In this document: positions 16,998-25,807 of the stretch, in pieces | How the letters are laid out: each line of letters opens with the position of its first letter | Position numbering within the stretch: the first letter of the stretch is position 1 | Assembly (NCBI RefSeq): GCF_010731875.1 | Contig: NZ_AP022595.1 | Coordinates: 4,712,001-4,776,000, forward strand | Length of the DNA stretch: 64,000 nucleotides | Source of the DNA: Mycolicibacterium sarraceniae | Lineage (GTDB): Bacteria; Actinomycetota; Actinomycetes; Mycobacteriales; Mycobacteriaceae | Reading direction: 5' to 3' | Notes under the pieces: generated by a model | The model's database searches: none | Told to the model about the DNA's origin: nothing | Seen by the model: the letters and a program-made list of their open reading frames with translations, nothing else | Made by a program: the position numbers and the translations under genes

Positions 16998-18443
16998 TCA
17001 GCGCAACTGGCCCTTCATCACCTTGCCGGTCGCGTTGAGCGGCAGCGCGTCGACGAAAACTACGACCCTGGGCGCCTTGAATCCGGCCATCCGGTCCTTG
17101 CTCCAGCTGATCAGGTCCGCTTCCGACACAGTCTCATCCCGCTTGAGCACGACGAAGGCCTTGCCCACCTGACCGAGCCGTTCGTCGGGCACCCCGATAA
17201 CCGCCGCCTGCGCGACGGCGGGATGCTCCATCAGGAAGCCCTCGATCTCGGCGGGATAGGCGTTGAACCCGCCGACGATGAACATGTCCTTCTTGCGGCC
17301 GACGATCTTCAGTCGCCCGGACTCGGTGAAGGTGCCCAAGTCGCCGGTGTGCAGCCAGCCGTCGGCATCAATCGCCTCGGCGGTGCCAGCCGGATCGTCG
17401 AAGTAGCCCTGCATCACGCTGTAACCGCGCACCAATACCTCGGCGTCATCGGCGATGCTCACCTCGACTCCGTCGCACGGCAAGCCGGCCGTGGTGGCGA
17501 CATCTTCGAACGAATCCCCGGGCCGCGACAGCGTGGCCGTGCCCGCCTCGGTCAGGCCGTAGCCGGTGGCCAGCGTCTGGAACGGCAGTTCTTCGTGTAC
17601 ACGTCGCACGAGTTCGACCGGGATGTCGGCAGCGCCGGTCACCCCGGCGCGCAGTGTGGCCAGCTTGCTCTTGTCCGGCACCCCCAGCAGTGAGTGGTAC
17701 AGGGTCGGCGGGCCCGGCAGCATGGTGATCTTCTCGGCGGCGATCAGCTCGACGACGCGGTCGACATCGAAGACAGGTACCGGCAGCATCGTGGCACCGC
17801 GGATGAACGAGGCGAGGCAACCGGCCTTGTAGCCGAAAGTGTGGAAGAAAGGGTTCACGACCAGGTAGCGGTCACCGCGGCGCAGGTCCGCAAGATCGCA
17901 CCACTCGGCATACATCCGCAGGTTCTGCAGATGGTTCATCATCACGCCCTTGGGCCGGCCGGTGGTACCGGACGTGTAGATGATGTCGGCCGTATCGGTT
18001 CCGCTGATCGCTCGTTCGAACGGGTGCCCCGCCTCGAGGAAACCGGACTTCAGATCGATCGCGGGAACCCCGGGCGGGGTGACGAAATCCTGGCCCAGGA
18101 AACCCTTCTCGATCAGCACCGCCTTGGCTCCGCTGCGGGTGATGATATCGGCGGCCTCGGCTTGCTTGTAACGCGTGCTGACCGGTACCACGATGCCGCC
18201 GGCGGTGAGCACACCGAACGCCGCCACCATCCAGTGCGCGGAGTTGGGTGCCCAGATCGCGACCCGATCGCCGTTGGCGACGCCCAGGTCGGCAAATGCG
18301 CCTGCCGCACAGCGCACTCGCCGCGCGACCTCGGCGAATGTGAGACGCAGCGGACCGTCGACGACTGCTTCTGAGTCGCCGAACCGGTCCGCCGCGCTCA
18401 AGACCATCTCAGGGATGGTCTGCCAGTTTTGGGGGTGGGTCAC
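16998..18443 (-). CDS. Acyl-CoA synthetase (FadD3-like)
   Basis: A 481-residue ANL ligase. Motifs: IIYTSGTTGRPKGVMMNH phosphate loop, FFHTFGYKAG, TGYGLTEAGT, GWLHTGDLG, hinge GRKKDMFIVGGFNAYPAEIE and LNATGKVMKGQL with the catalytic lysine. In the remembered family it is nearest FadD3, which activates the HIP propionate side product of cholesterol, but it lies in no steroid cluster here, so another acid substrate is likely. GTG 18443 overlaps the amidohydrolase stop by four bases (GTGA), so the two proteins are made together from the operator-controlled promoter at 19652-19668. Confidence 0.9.
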   Translation of the reverse strand: MTHPQNWQTIPEMVLSAADRFGDSEAVVDGPLRLTFAEVARRVRCAAGAFADLGVANGDRVAIWAPNSAHWMVAAFGVLTAGGIVVPVSTRYKQAEAADIITRSGAKAVLIEKGFLGQDFVTPPGVPAIDLKSGFLEAGHPFERAISGTDTADIIYTSGTTGRPKGVMMNHLQNLRMYAEWCDLADLRRGDRYLVVNPFFHTFGYKAGCLASFIRGATMLPVPVFDVDRVVELIAAEKITMLPGPPTLYHSLLGVPDKSKLATLRAGVTGAADIPVELVRRVHEELPFQTLATGYGLTEAGTATLSRPGDSFEDVATTAGLPCDGVEVSIADDAEVLVRGYSVMQGYFDDPAGTAEAIDADGWLHTGDLGTFTESGRLKIVGRKKDMFIVGGFNAYPAEIEGFLMEHPAVAQAAVIGVPDERLGQVGKAFVVLKRDETVSEADLISWSKDRMAGFKAPRVVVFVDALPLNATGKVMKGQLR

Positions 18444-19630
18444 ACCGTGACGAGGCGAGACAGGTTGCCGCCCATAATCTTTGCCTGATCGTCCACCGAA
18501 AGATGTTCCAGCGCCGTCACATAGTGGGTTGGCTCGGCCAGACCCTCCGGGTGCGGCCAGTCCGAACCGTAGAGCACGTTGTCCACACCGATAAGGTTGA
18601 CCAACTGGTCGATGCCCTCTTCGTAGAACGGGCTGACGTAGATGCGGTTCTTGATCTCTTCGATCGGGTTGCCCAGGAAGGCTTCCGGCGCTTTCTTCCA
18701 CACCTCGGCCATGGAGTCCAGCAGCGGGAACATCCACTTCGAACCGGCTTCGACGATGCCGACCTTCAGCTTGGGGTGACGGAACAGTGCACCGTGGATG
18801 ACCCAGGACGCCACCGCATCCTGGATGGGGCGCCACTCGTTGAGGATGCCCATCGCGTTCGTCTGGAACGGCAGCATCTCGGTCACCGAACCGTCCCACT
18901 CCGAGGTGTAGCGGGAGTAGCCGCTGTCCGAGGAGTGCATGCCGACGAAGACATCATGGTGCACGACGCGCTCCCAGAACGGGTCGAACTCCGGCAGCGC
19001 GAACGAGCGTGGACCGCGGAACCCGGGCACCGGGGCGGGCCGGATCAGAATCGCGCGGGCACCGCGCTTGACGCACCACTCGAGTTCCTCGATCGCCTTC
19101 TCGACGATCGGCAGCGTGATGACCGGCGTGGTGAAGATCCGGTTCTGGTAGTTGAAGCCCCACACCTCATCGAGCCATTGGTTGAGCGCATGGATGACGA
19201 CGTGGATGGCGATCGGATCGTCAGCGAGACGCTCCTCGATCAGGCTGGCCAGCGTCGGGAACATTAGCGAACGGTCGATGCCGAGCTCGTTCATCACCTC
19301 GAGGCGCGGTCCGGGCTCGAAGAACGCCGGGATGGCCCGCATCGGCTCGCCGAACAGCTCACGCTTGCTCTTGCCCTCGGGGTTGCCGAACTTGAAGTAT
19401 TCCTCCCACGCGCCAGGCTTGGCGACCACCGAGAAGGTGGGGTTGGGGATGTAGTTGCTGATCTGGCCCCGCAGCGCAATCTTGGTGCGGCCGTTGATCT
19501 CAACGTACTGGACGAGGTCTTTGTACTCCTTGGGGAGGTACTTGGTCATCGCCTCCGGCGGTTCGTAGAGGTGATTGTCCGCGTCGAACAGTGGAAATGG
19601 GATATCCACCCGGTGCGACAGCTGGCCCAT
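18440..19630 (-). CDS. Amidohydrolase-2 (ACMSD-like) family protein
   Basis: A 396-residue metal-dependent TIM-barrel enzyme of the amidohydrolase-2 group, which contains decarboxylases and hydrolases of aromatic and enol acids. It shows the N-terminal FDADNHLYE metal strand, VGMHSSDSG, and the C-terminal LYGSDWPHPEGL in which Asp and His are metal or catalytic ligands. ATG 19630 has an AGGAGG-like site eight bases upstream. It is coupled to the FadD3-like gene, and paralogous to the enzyme at 24604-25770, so the two may act at successive steps. Substrate unknown. Confidence 0.88.
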   Translation of the reverse strand: MGQLSHRVDIPFPLFDADNHLYEPPEAMTKYLPKEYKDLVQYVEINGRTKIALRGQISNYIPNPTFSVVAKPGAWEEYFKFGNPEGKSKRELFGEPMRAIPAFFEPGPRLEVMNELGIDRSLMFPTLASLIEERLADDPIAIHVVIHALNQWLDEVWGFNYQNRIFTTPVITLPIVEKAIEELEWCVKRGARAILIRPAPVPGFRGPRSFALPEFDPFWERVVHHDVFVGMHSSDSGYSRYTSEWDGSVTEMLPFQTNAMGILNEWRPIQDAVASWVIHGALFRHPKLKVGIVEAGSKWMFPLLDSMAEVWKKAPEAFLGNPIEEIKNRIYVSPFYEEGIDQLVNLIGVDNVLYGSDWPHPEGLAEPTHYVTALEHLSVDDQAKIMGGNLSRLVTV

Positions 19631-19651
19631 GAAATCCTCCTAAGTTTCTCG

Positions 19652-19668
19652 TGAGAACGATATTCTCA
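19652..19668. promoter_or_regulatory. Palindromic operator, copy 2 (TGAGAAC-GAT-ATTCTCA)
   Basis: A 17-bp palindrome with one arm mismatch, 22 bases upstream of the amidohydrolase start and just past the end of the CoA-transferase gene. Location directly over the expected promoter suggests repression of the amidohydrolase-fadD pair. Confidence 0.7.
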
Positions 19669-19675
19669 TTATGGA

Positions 19676-22075
19676 CTAACCACAATACCCAGCGCCGATG
19701 ACCCCCTCCTGTTCCAGCGCGGTGATCTCGTCGGCGGACAAACCGAGTTCGGTCAGGATCTCGCGGTTGTGCTGGCCGAGCAACGGAGCCGGTGCGGCGT
19801 GCACGGGTTTGGGCCCACGCGAGAGCTGGAACGGCATCGTGGTGAACCGGACCGGCGCGTTGACCGGGTGGTCGAGAACTTCGAAGAACCCCCGGGCGGT
19901 GAGCTGTTCGAGCTCGGGCTGCCGGTGCGGCTGCATGACCTTGGCCACCGGGACGCCGGCCGGCCACAGCGTCGCGACGATCTTGTCGCCGCTGCGTTCT
20001 CGGCACCAGCCGCTGAGGTGCTCATCGACGAAGTCTGCTTGTATCCGCCGCCCGCCGGCCGTGGCCAGCTCGGGATCGACCGCCCAATCCGGGTTGCCCA
20101 GCGCGCCACGGAGGGCCTGCCACTGCGCGTCGGTGGCGACAGCGATCGCGACCCAGGAGTCGGCACGGCCGAATTCGTCGATCTCTGCTGTGCGGTAGAG
20201 ATTCTGCGGTGATGCGGCCGGTCCCCGGTTGCCGGCGCGCTGCAAGACCGCGCCGTAGGCGCTGTATTCGACGATCTGCTCGGCGGCGATATTGAGCGCG
20301 GCGTCCACCATCGCCGCTTCGATCAGCGCACCCTCCCCGGTGCGCCTGCGGTGTTCAAGCGCCAGCAGCACCGCGTTGAGCGCATGCAAGCCCGCATTCG
20401 GATCACCAAGGGAGTACGGCTCGTAGGGATTGCGGTCCGGGTAGCCGGTCAGCCAACTGATACCGGCGGCCGCCTCGATGACGTAGGCGAACGCGGGATT
20501 GTCCCGCCACGGACCGTCGAGCCCGAACCCCGGCATCCGGGCCATCACGATATCGGGCCGGATCTGTTGCACGGCAGAATAATCCAGGCCAAGATGATCG
20601 AGCACCCGCGGCGTGTAATTCTCGGCGACCACATCAGCAGTAGCGATCAGCCGGTGCAGGAGTTCTCGACCCCGCTGCGTGCCCAGGTCGAGCGTCATGT
20701 CTTTTTTGCTGGTATTCAGCGCGGCGAAGATCGGCTGCTTCTCCCACCACTGCTCTTCGGTCATCGGTACGCCGGCGATCATCCTGGTGCCGTCGGGCCG
20801 GCGGGCCGACTCGACGTGAATCACCTCAGCTCCCAACAGCGCCATCAGATGAGTGCACAACGGTCCGGCCCAGAACGTGGTGAGGTCCACGACTCGAATT
20901 CCACTCAGCGGCAATCGATCCTGAATCAAACCGGCGTGGCGCCGGTTACCCGGTGCGTTCCGGTATCGATCGGTGTGTTCACCGAGTCGCGGCGCCGGCG
21001 ACGCCGGGCGCAGCTCGACGCCGGCGATCCGATAGGGATGATCCGGCTGGCGGAAACCGGCCGGGTTGCTGACGAACGACCCACGGGCAGCGAAATGTTC
21101 CAGCGACTCGACGGTGTCCGGGCTGGCCACCGGGGCGTTGGGGATCCGGAACGCCGTCGCGAGATCACGCACCTCGTCACCCGTACGCTCAGCCATCCAG
21201 GCGTACAGCTCCGCCGATTTCTCTCCTGCCTGCTCGGTGATCGTCAGCGGTGCGTCCTCGTCGATCCAGTCCTCATGCCCGGTCATCGCGCACAGGTCGA
21301 ACCACTGCTGAGCGGTGCCGCAACCGACGTCGACCAGGCCGTCCTTGGTCTTCGCGATGCCCGGCACGGTCAGCTTGCGGCTGTCCCGCCACGGCCGGCC
21401 CAGCATCTCGAAATAGGTCACCGGGTAATAGGTCAGGCCCATCACGTGGCTTTCCAGCATCGACAGATCGATCAGCTCACCGGCACCGCCGCCGAGAACC
21501 CGCATCCGCGATGCCAGGATCGCCGCACTGGCGTAGGAACCCGACAGGTAGTCCCCGACCCGCCCGCCGACGTACACCGGCGCGCGGTCCGGCGCGCCGC
21601 GGCCCAGCCCGACAATCCCGCCGGACCAAGCCTGGAGAGTGAATTCCGTTGCGGGGAGCTCACTCCAGGGTCCGTGCAGGCCGAACGGTGTGATTGCGGC
21701 GACGATCAGGTGCGGGTGTGCGGCATGCAGCGCGTCCGCAGCCAGCCTCGGCTCGTCGGCGAGCGGCGAACCGGGTGACCACACCACCGCGTCGGCGCAG
21801 GCCAGCAGGTCATCGATGAGGGCTGCGTCGTCGGCCGCGGCCGGATCGGCCAGCACGCTGTGCTTACCGCCGGCCAGAAAGGTGAACAGCGCGCCGTCCT
21901 CCCCCGGGCCGATCGGCGCACCCGAGGCAGACCATCGACGCAGCGGATCCCCTTGAGGGGCTTCAACTTTGATGACCGAGGCGCCGCCGTCGGACAGCAG
22001 CTTGGTGCAGTAACCGCCGGCGATGCCGGTCGACATGTCGACGACGACGAAGCCGGCCAGTGGCATGTCGGCCAT
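19676..22075 (-). CDS. Fused double family III (CaiB/BaiF) CoA-transferase
   Basis: A 799-residue protein with two complete family III CoA-transferase units. Unit 1 (about 1-385) starts AGFVVVDMSTGIAGGYCTKLLSDGGASVIKVE, unit 2 (about 400-790) starts SGIRVVDLTTFWAGPLCTHLMALLGAEVIHVE. The catalytic Asp expected near residue 170 of each unit is plausible in unit 2 (SLGDPNAGLHALNAVL) and in unit 1 (GRVGDYLSGSYASAAIL). Normal enzymes are interlocked homodimers of about 400 residues, so the fusion would give a pseudo-dimer. It transfers CoA between a donor thioester and the pathway acid. It follows the crotonase stub with a gap of four bases. Confidence 0.9.
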   Translation of the reverse strand: MADMPLAGFVVVDMSTGIAGGYCTKLLSDGGASVIKVEAPQGDPLRRWSASGAPIGPGEDGALFTFLAGGKHSVLADPAAADDAALIDDLLACADAVVWSPGSPLADEPRLAADALHAAHPHLIVAAITPFGLHGPWSELPATEFTLQAWSGGIVGLGRGAPDRAPVYVGGRVGDYLSGSYASAAILASRMRVLGGGAGELIDLSMLESHVMGLTYYPVTYFEMLGRPWRDSRKLTVPGIAKTKDGLVDVGCGTAQQWFDLCAMTGHEDWIDEDAPLTITEQAGEKSAELYAWMAERTGDEVRDLATAFRIPNAPVASPDTVESLEHFAARGSFVSNPAGFRQPDHPYRIAGVELRPASPAPRLGEHTDRYRNAPGNRRHAGLIQDRLPLSGIRVVDLTTFWAGPLCTHLMALLGAEVIHVESARRPDGTRMIAGVPMTEEQWWEKQPIFAALNTSKKDMTLDLGTQRGRELLHRLIATADVVAENYTPRVLDHLGLDYSAVQQIRPDIVMARMPGFGLDGPWRDNPAFAYVIEAAAGISWLTGYPDRNPYEPYSLGDPNAGLHALNAVLLALEHRRRTGEGALIEAAMVDAALNIAAEQIVEYSAYGAVLQRAGNRGPAASPQNLYRTAEIDEFGRADSWVAIAVATDAQWQALRGALGNPDWAVDPELATAGGRRIQADFVDEHLSGWCRERSGDKIVATLWPAGVPVAKVMQPHRQPELEQLTARGFFEVLDHPVNAPVRFTTMPFQLSRGPKPVHAAPAPLLGQHNREILTELGLSADEITALEQEGVIGAGYCG

Positions 22076-22079
22076 GGCG

Positions 22080-22205
22080 CTACTTCTTCTTAGTCGGGCC
22101 GCTGAGGTACTCCGGCCGGTTGAAAATGATCGTGGCGATCTTGGTCTTTGGGTTCTTCTCGCAGCCGATGACCTCCTCGGCCGCCGGGCGTTCGGCCTTA
22201 GGCAT
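22080..22205 (-). pseudogene. 41-residue N-terminal stub of an enoyl-CoA hydratase (crotonase)
   Basis: The frame begins MPKAERPAAEEVIG and contains TKIATIIFNRPEYLSGPT, the first strand and turn of a crotonase-fold protein, then ends abruptly in KKK and a stop. Everything after the first 40 residues of a normal 260-residue enzyme is missing, including the oxyanion hole. The start still overlaps the upstream M24 stop (ATGCCTAA) and the next gene starts four bases on, so operon spacing is intact and a peptide may still be made. Either a deletion relic or a retained microprotein. Confidence 0.7.
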
Positions 22206-23346
22206 CGTGCGTACCGACGCCCGCCGCGGCGCTCCACGCCGGACTAGACGTCAGTACCTCGTACCCGTCGGCGGTGATCAACACAGCATCCCGCGTGATC
22301 ACTGACCCAACCGATGCCTCCCAGACGTGGGCGGTGACGGCGAGCACCATTCCTGCCTCCAGGAGTTCGGCGTCGGCAGTGGCTCGCAGCTGAGGTGAGA
22401 CGACCGGGGGGTCGAAGCCCAAGCCGAGGCCGTGCGCCACCGGCATGACCGGTAGCTGCTCGCCAGCCTGGACGTAGGCGTCCAATAGCGCGCTCGTGGG
22501 CATACCTGGCCGACAAGCCGCTAGCAGTCTGTCCCACAGCGCATCTCGACGCCGATAGAGCCCGCGCATGGCCTCGGTCGGCTCGCCGACCGAGAACGTG
22601 CGGGCCATCTGGGCGACATATCCGTCGGCCAGCACTCCTGCCGACAACACCACCAGGTCACCTTCACAGATCACACCACCGCCCTCGGAGCGGCCCCACG
22701 GATGCTCCCGCGACGTCGCCCAGGCGGCCTCCTGCGTTGCCGGAGTACTCACCCCACCAGCGGCCTCCGCCTCCAACACCGCAGCGGTGATGGCTTTCGC
22801 AGTAGCCTCCGGAGCGAGCGCTGCCACACCCGCGGCCAGGCCCTCCTCGGCGATCGCCAGCGCGTGGCGCAACGCCTTCACTTCCTCCGGAGTCTTGATC
22901 CGGCGGGCGGCCTGCATGGCCTGCTCGGCATCCACCAACTCCGCATTCGGGAACGCCATCGGCAACAGTGTGGCGAAAGTCGGTGTCAGTGCATCGGCGC
23001 CGACTCGCCGAGCGGTATCGGCACCCTCGATGTTCTTCAGTATCTCAATCAATGTCAGGGGGTTCCACGCGAACCCATACAGGTTCTCGTGCGGGATCTC
23101 TTCGGGAACGCCCTCATCCCACGTGCTGTTGAGATGGATCTCGCCGGTAGCCCGCACGAACTCGCAGATGGGCCCGAATGGACGAGTGCCCACTACCCAC
23201 AGCTGCGGGGCACCGGAAATGTAGCGGACATTGGCCTGACGGCCGAGCACCAGCACATCAAGGTCGTGGGCCTCCATCTGGGCCAGGGCCCGTTCACGAC
23301 GGCTGAACCGCAGAGCCCGGGCGTCGGCCTCGATCTCAGTTCCCAT
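22198..23346 (-). CDS. M24-fold protein lacking the dinuclear metal site
   Basis: A 382-residue pita-bread-fold (peptidase M24/creatinase) protein. The N-terminal creatinase-like domain (1-145) is followed by the M24 domain (150-380). At the five metal ligand positions D, D, H, E, E it has S235 (LVVLSAG), Q246 (YVAQMART), H305 (PVAHGLG), T338 (LAVTAH) and R352 (ITRDAV): only the histidine is kept. It therefore cannot be a metallopeptidase; creatinase, which needs no metal, shows that the fold can still catalyse. It starts inside the end of the intact M24 gene (11-base overlap), suggesting a complex of the two. ATG 23346 is preferred; an in-frame start at 23358 is possible. Confidence 0.85.
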   Translation of the reverse strand: MGTEIEADARALRFSRRERALAQMEAHDLDVLVLGRQANVRYISGAPQLWVVGTRPFGPICEFVRATGEIHLNSTWDEGVPEEIPHENLYGFAWNPLTLIEILKNIEGADTARRVGADALTPTFATLLPMAFPNAELVDAEQAMQAARRIKTPEEVKALRHALAIAEEGLAAGVAALAPEATAKAITAAVLEAEAAGGVSTPATQEAAWATSREHPWGRSEGGGVICEGDLVVLSAGVLADGYVAQMARTFSVGEPTEAMRGLYRRRDALWDRLLAACRPGMPTSALLDAYVQAGEQLPVMPVAHGLGLGFDPPVVSPQLRATADAELLEAGMVLAVTAHVWEASVGSVITRDAVLITADGYEVLTSSPAWSAAAGVGTHDA

Positions 23347-24607
23347 TGGACACCTCATACGGATGGTATGGATAGGCGGTCAGTGGCATCCAGCCGTCAT
23401 CGGTGACCACCACGATCTCCTCGCCGCGATAGCCGCCGGTGCCGTCCTGCCACACCACCGGCTCCAATACCAACAACATGCCGGACGGAAAGACGAAGTT
23501 GTCGTCCCATTCCTGGCCGAGATCTGTTCCTATCATCGGCATTTCGGCTGCACTTGTTCCGATCCCATGGCCCAGGTAGAAATGCGGCAGCCACGGCTTC
23601 TCCCCGCCGGTGGCGGCGATCGCCGCCCGTCCGAGATCTCCGCAAGTAGCGCCGGCTTTGGTCACCGACAGCACCCCGTCGACCACCCGGCTCCATTTCT
23701 CAAACTGAAGCTGCTGCGCCCGTGTCGGTTCCTGACCCACGATCCAGGTGCGCCCGTGGTCGGAGCAGTAGCCGTGGTAGGAGATGGACACGTCGGTCCA
23801 CAACACGTCACCTTGTGCAAGCTCGCGCTCGGTGGTCAACAGCGGCAGGGCGAGATCGCCTGTCGTGGTCCAGGTTCCCTGGGCCGACTTGGACGCGGGC
23901 ATGACCTGCCAGATCGAGTCGAACATGTTCGTGGTCGCGCCGAGTTCGAAGGTGCGACGCACGAATTCGGCAGACAGGTCAATCTGGCGAGCACCGGGCG
24001 CCAGCGACTTCTGAATCTCGGCGATGGCCAGTTCTGTGATCTGGCAGGCTCGCCGGATGCACGCTATCTGGTCGATGGTCTTGACCAGTTTCGCCGCACC
24101 GACCGTCGGCGCGGCGTCGACCGGCGGGCTGGGGAACAGCGCACTACCAGCTCGTCGCATCGCCCCGGTCAACTCATCGGTCCCCACCGTCGCACCCGGC
24201 GGGACAAGTCCGGCCAGGATCGTCGCGAATTCCGCTACGCCTTCGTCGAATTCCAGATACACCGGTCCATGCAGGTGATCGGCGGGTAGCTCGGTCTCCT
24301 CGGCGGCACCCTCACGAAAAGGCAAGTACAGGTGCGGGTGCTCGTCGTCGGCCAGGATCACCGCCACCGGCCGCTCGACATGTGACAACCCGGCGTCCGC
24401 CAGCGGCCAGCTGATACCGCTGGCGTACATGACGTTGCTGTTGCCCAGCAGCACCAGTGCGTCGACTCCCTGATCGCCCATCGCGGCCCGCAGGCGCGCG
24501 CCGACTTCGCTGCGCAACCGGGCGAAGTCAGGCTCCTGCGGGATGTCCAGCCATGTGTAACCGGTCCGGGCGATCTGGGTGACGCCGAAATGGGTGGACG
24601 TGGTCAC
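23336..24607 (-). CDS. M24-family metallohydrolase (Xaa-Pro dipeptidase-like)
   Basis: A 423-residue protein with a creatinase N-domain (about 25-165) and an M24 catalytic domain (about 180-410). All metal ligands are present: D272 (LWTDVSI), D283 (CSDHGRT), H347 (YLGHGIG), E382 (VLEPVV) and E396 (YRGEEIV). Family activities include prolidase, aminopeptidase P, ectoine hydrolase and DMSP lyase, so a non-peptide substrate is quite possible in this catabolic operon. GTG 24607 overlaps the amidohydrolase stop by four bases. Paired with a degenerate paralogue downstream. Confidence 0.9.
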   Translation of the reverse strand: MTTSTHFGVTQIARTGYTWLDIPQEPDFARLRSEVGARLRAAMGDQGVDALVLLGNSNVMYASGISWPLADAGLSHVERPVAVILADDEHPHLYLPFREGAAEETELPADHLHGPVYLEFDEGVAEFATILAGLVPPGATVGTDELTGAMRRAGSALFPSPPVDAAPTVGAAKLVKTIDQIACIRRACQITELAIAEIQKSLAPGARQIDLSAEFVRRTFELGATTNMFDSIWQVMPASKSAQGTWTTTGDLALPLLTTERELAQGDVLWTDVSISYHGYCSDHGRTWIVGQEPTRAQQLQFEKWSRVVDGVLSVTKAGATCGDLGRAAIAATGGEKPWLPHFYLGHGIGTSAAEMPMIGTDLGQEWDDNFVFPSGMLLVLEPVVWQDGTGGYRGEEIVVVTDDGWMPLTAYPYHPYEVSNGN

Positions 24608-25770
24608 TGCACACCCAGGAAATTCTTGATGTTGGAGCTGCAGATCTTCGCCGCATTCTCCGGGCCGACAGCCTCGACCACGGTGGCCAGTGACTTCTCT
24701 GAGTAACCAAAGGTCGACTCGTTGTGTGGGTAGTCAGACGACCACATCACGTTGTTGACACCGATCTTGTCAAGGAGTTCCAGTCCCAGCGGGTCCACCA
24801 TGAACGACGCGGACATGTGGTTATCCCAGTAGTACTGCGGATCGTGGGCCAGTTCGTGGTTGAACATGTGGCGGTAGGACGCCAACAGATGCTGCGCGTC
24901 CTGCAATGCGGTTGGCACCCAAGCAATTCCGCCCTCAAACCAGCCGACACGCAGTGTCGGGTGCCGGTCGAGAATCCCGGAGAACACATACTTGGCAAAC
25001 TGTTCGCGGAACGAGTCGACATTGACCATCATCCCGACGACCACACTGTTGTTCTCGCACGGCGTCTTCGGCGGCGTCTCACCGATGTGGTGGGTGACGG
25101 GCACGCCGGAGTCTTCGATCTCGTCCCAGACCGCATCCATCGATGCGGCGCCGTAGTCGTAGATATTGCCGTCGTCATCCTTGCCGGGGTTGAGCGGCAG
25201 CAGGAAGGTCTTGAGCCCGAGCGCCTTCAGCTCTTCGAGATTCTGGCGAGCGCCCTTGGGGTCCCACCAATTGATCAAGCCAACACCGTAGAAGTGGCCC
25301 TTGGACTGCTCCTGCAGCTCGGCCATCACCTCGTTGTAGATTCGGAACACGCGCTCCCGCAACGACTTATCCGGATAGTGGAACAGGGCGAGGACGGCGT
25401 TGGGGAATGCCAGCTCCTTGTCAATACCGTCCTCGGCCAGCTCACGGACGCGCGCAGCCATGTCGTTGGTCGACGCCCCCGCCAGGTCGTCGTACTGCAT
25501 CAGCACACGACCGAAATCACCGCCCGTCCATGCCTTGCCCTTCATGCCGACCATGTAGGCGCCGTCCTCGTACCAGATCCGCGGCGCCTGTCCCTTCAGG
25601 TCTTCGGGGAACTTCTCGTAGAAGATGTCCTGGGCCACCGAGATATGGTTGTCGGCCGAGAAAACCTCAGTGCCGAAAGGCAATCCGAAGTCCCCCGTGG
25701 CGTGACCCTGGCGGTCCTTGGGTGCACCGAAACCTTCCGGTGGGTAGAGCGTGGCAGTCAACGTCGACAT
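24604..25770 (-). CDS. Amidohydrolase-2 (ACMSD-like) family protein
   Basis: A 388-residue TIM-barrel metal enzyme of the same group as the protein at 18440-19630. Motifs: VFSADNHISV with the metal Asp/His, VPVTHHIGE, and MWSSDYPHNES near the C-terminus. The family includes decarboxylases and C-C or amide hydrolases. ATG 25770 has GGAG eight bases upstream; GTG 25779 would overlap that site. It follows the P450 by 37 bases and is coupled to the M24 gene, suggesting that it works on a P450 product. Confidence 0.88.
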   Translation of the reverse strand: MSTLTATLYPPEGFGAPKDRQGHATGDFGLPFGTEVFSADNHISVAQDIFYEKFPEDLKGQAPRIWYEDGAYMVGMKGKAWTGGDFGRVLMQYDDLAGASTNDMAARVRELAEDGIDKELAFPNAVLALFHYPDKSLRERVFRIYNEVMAELQEQSKGHFYGVGLINWWDPKGARQNLEELKALGLKTFLLPLNPGKDDDGNIYDYGAASMDAVWDEIEDSGVPVTHHIGETPPKTPCENNSVVVGMMVNVDSFREQFAKYVFSGILDRHPTLRVGWFEGGIAWVPTALQDAQHLLASYRHMFNHELAHDPQYYWDNHMSASFMVDPLGLELLDKIGVNNVMWSSDYPHNESTFGYSEKSLATVVEAVGPENAAKICSSNIKNFLGVQ

Positions 25771-25807
25771 CGTGGACACTCCAATCGATAAGGGCTGAGC
25801 GGGCTTG

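Noticed and set aside
23336..24607. M24 protein as an ordinary housekeeping proline peptidase
   Set aside because: All ligands fit, but coupling to an amidohydrolase and a degenerate paralogue inside a P450/CoA-transferase operon makes a pathway role more likely; kept as M24-family metallohydrolase.
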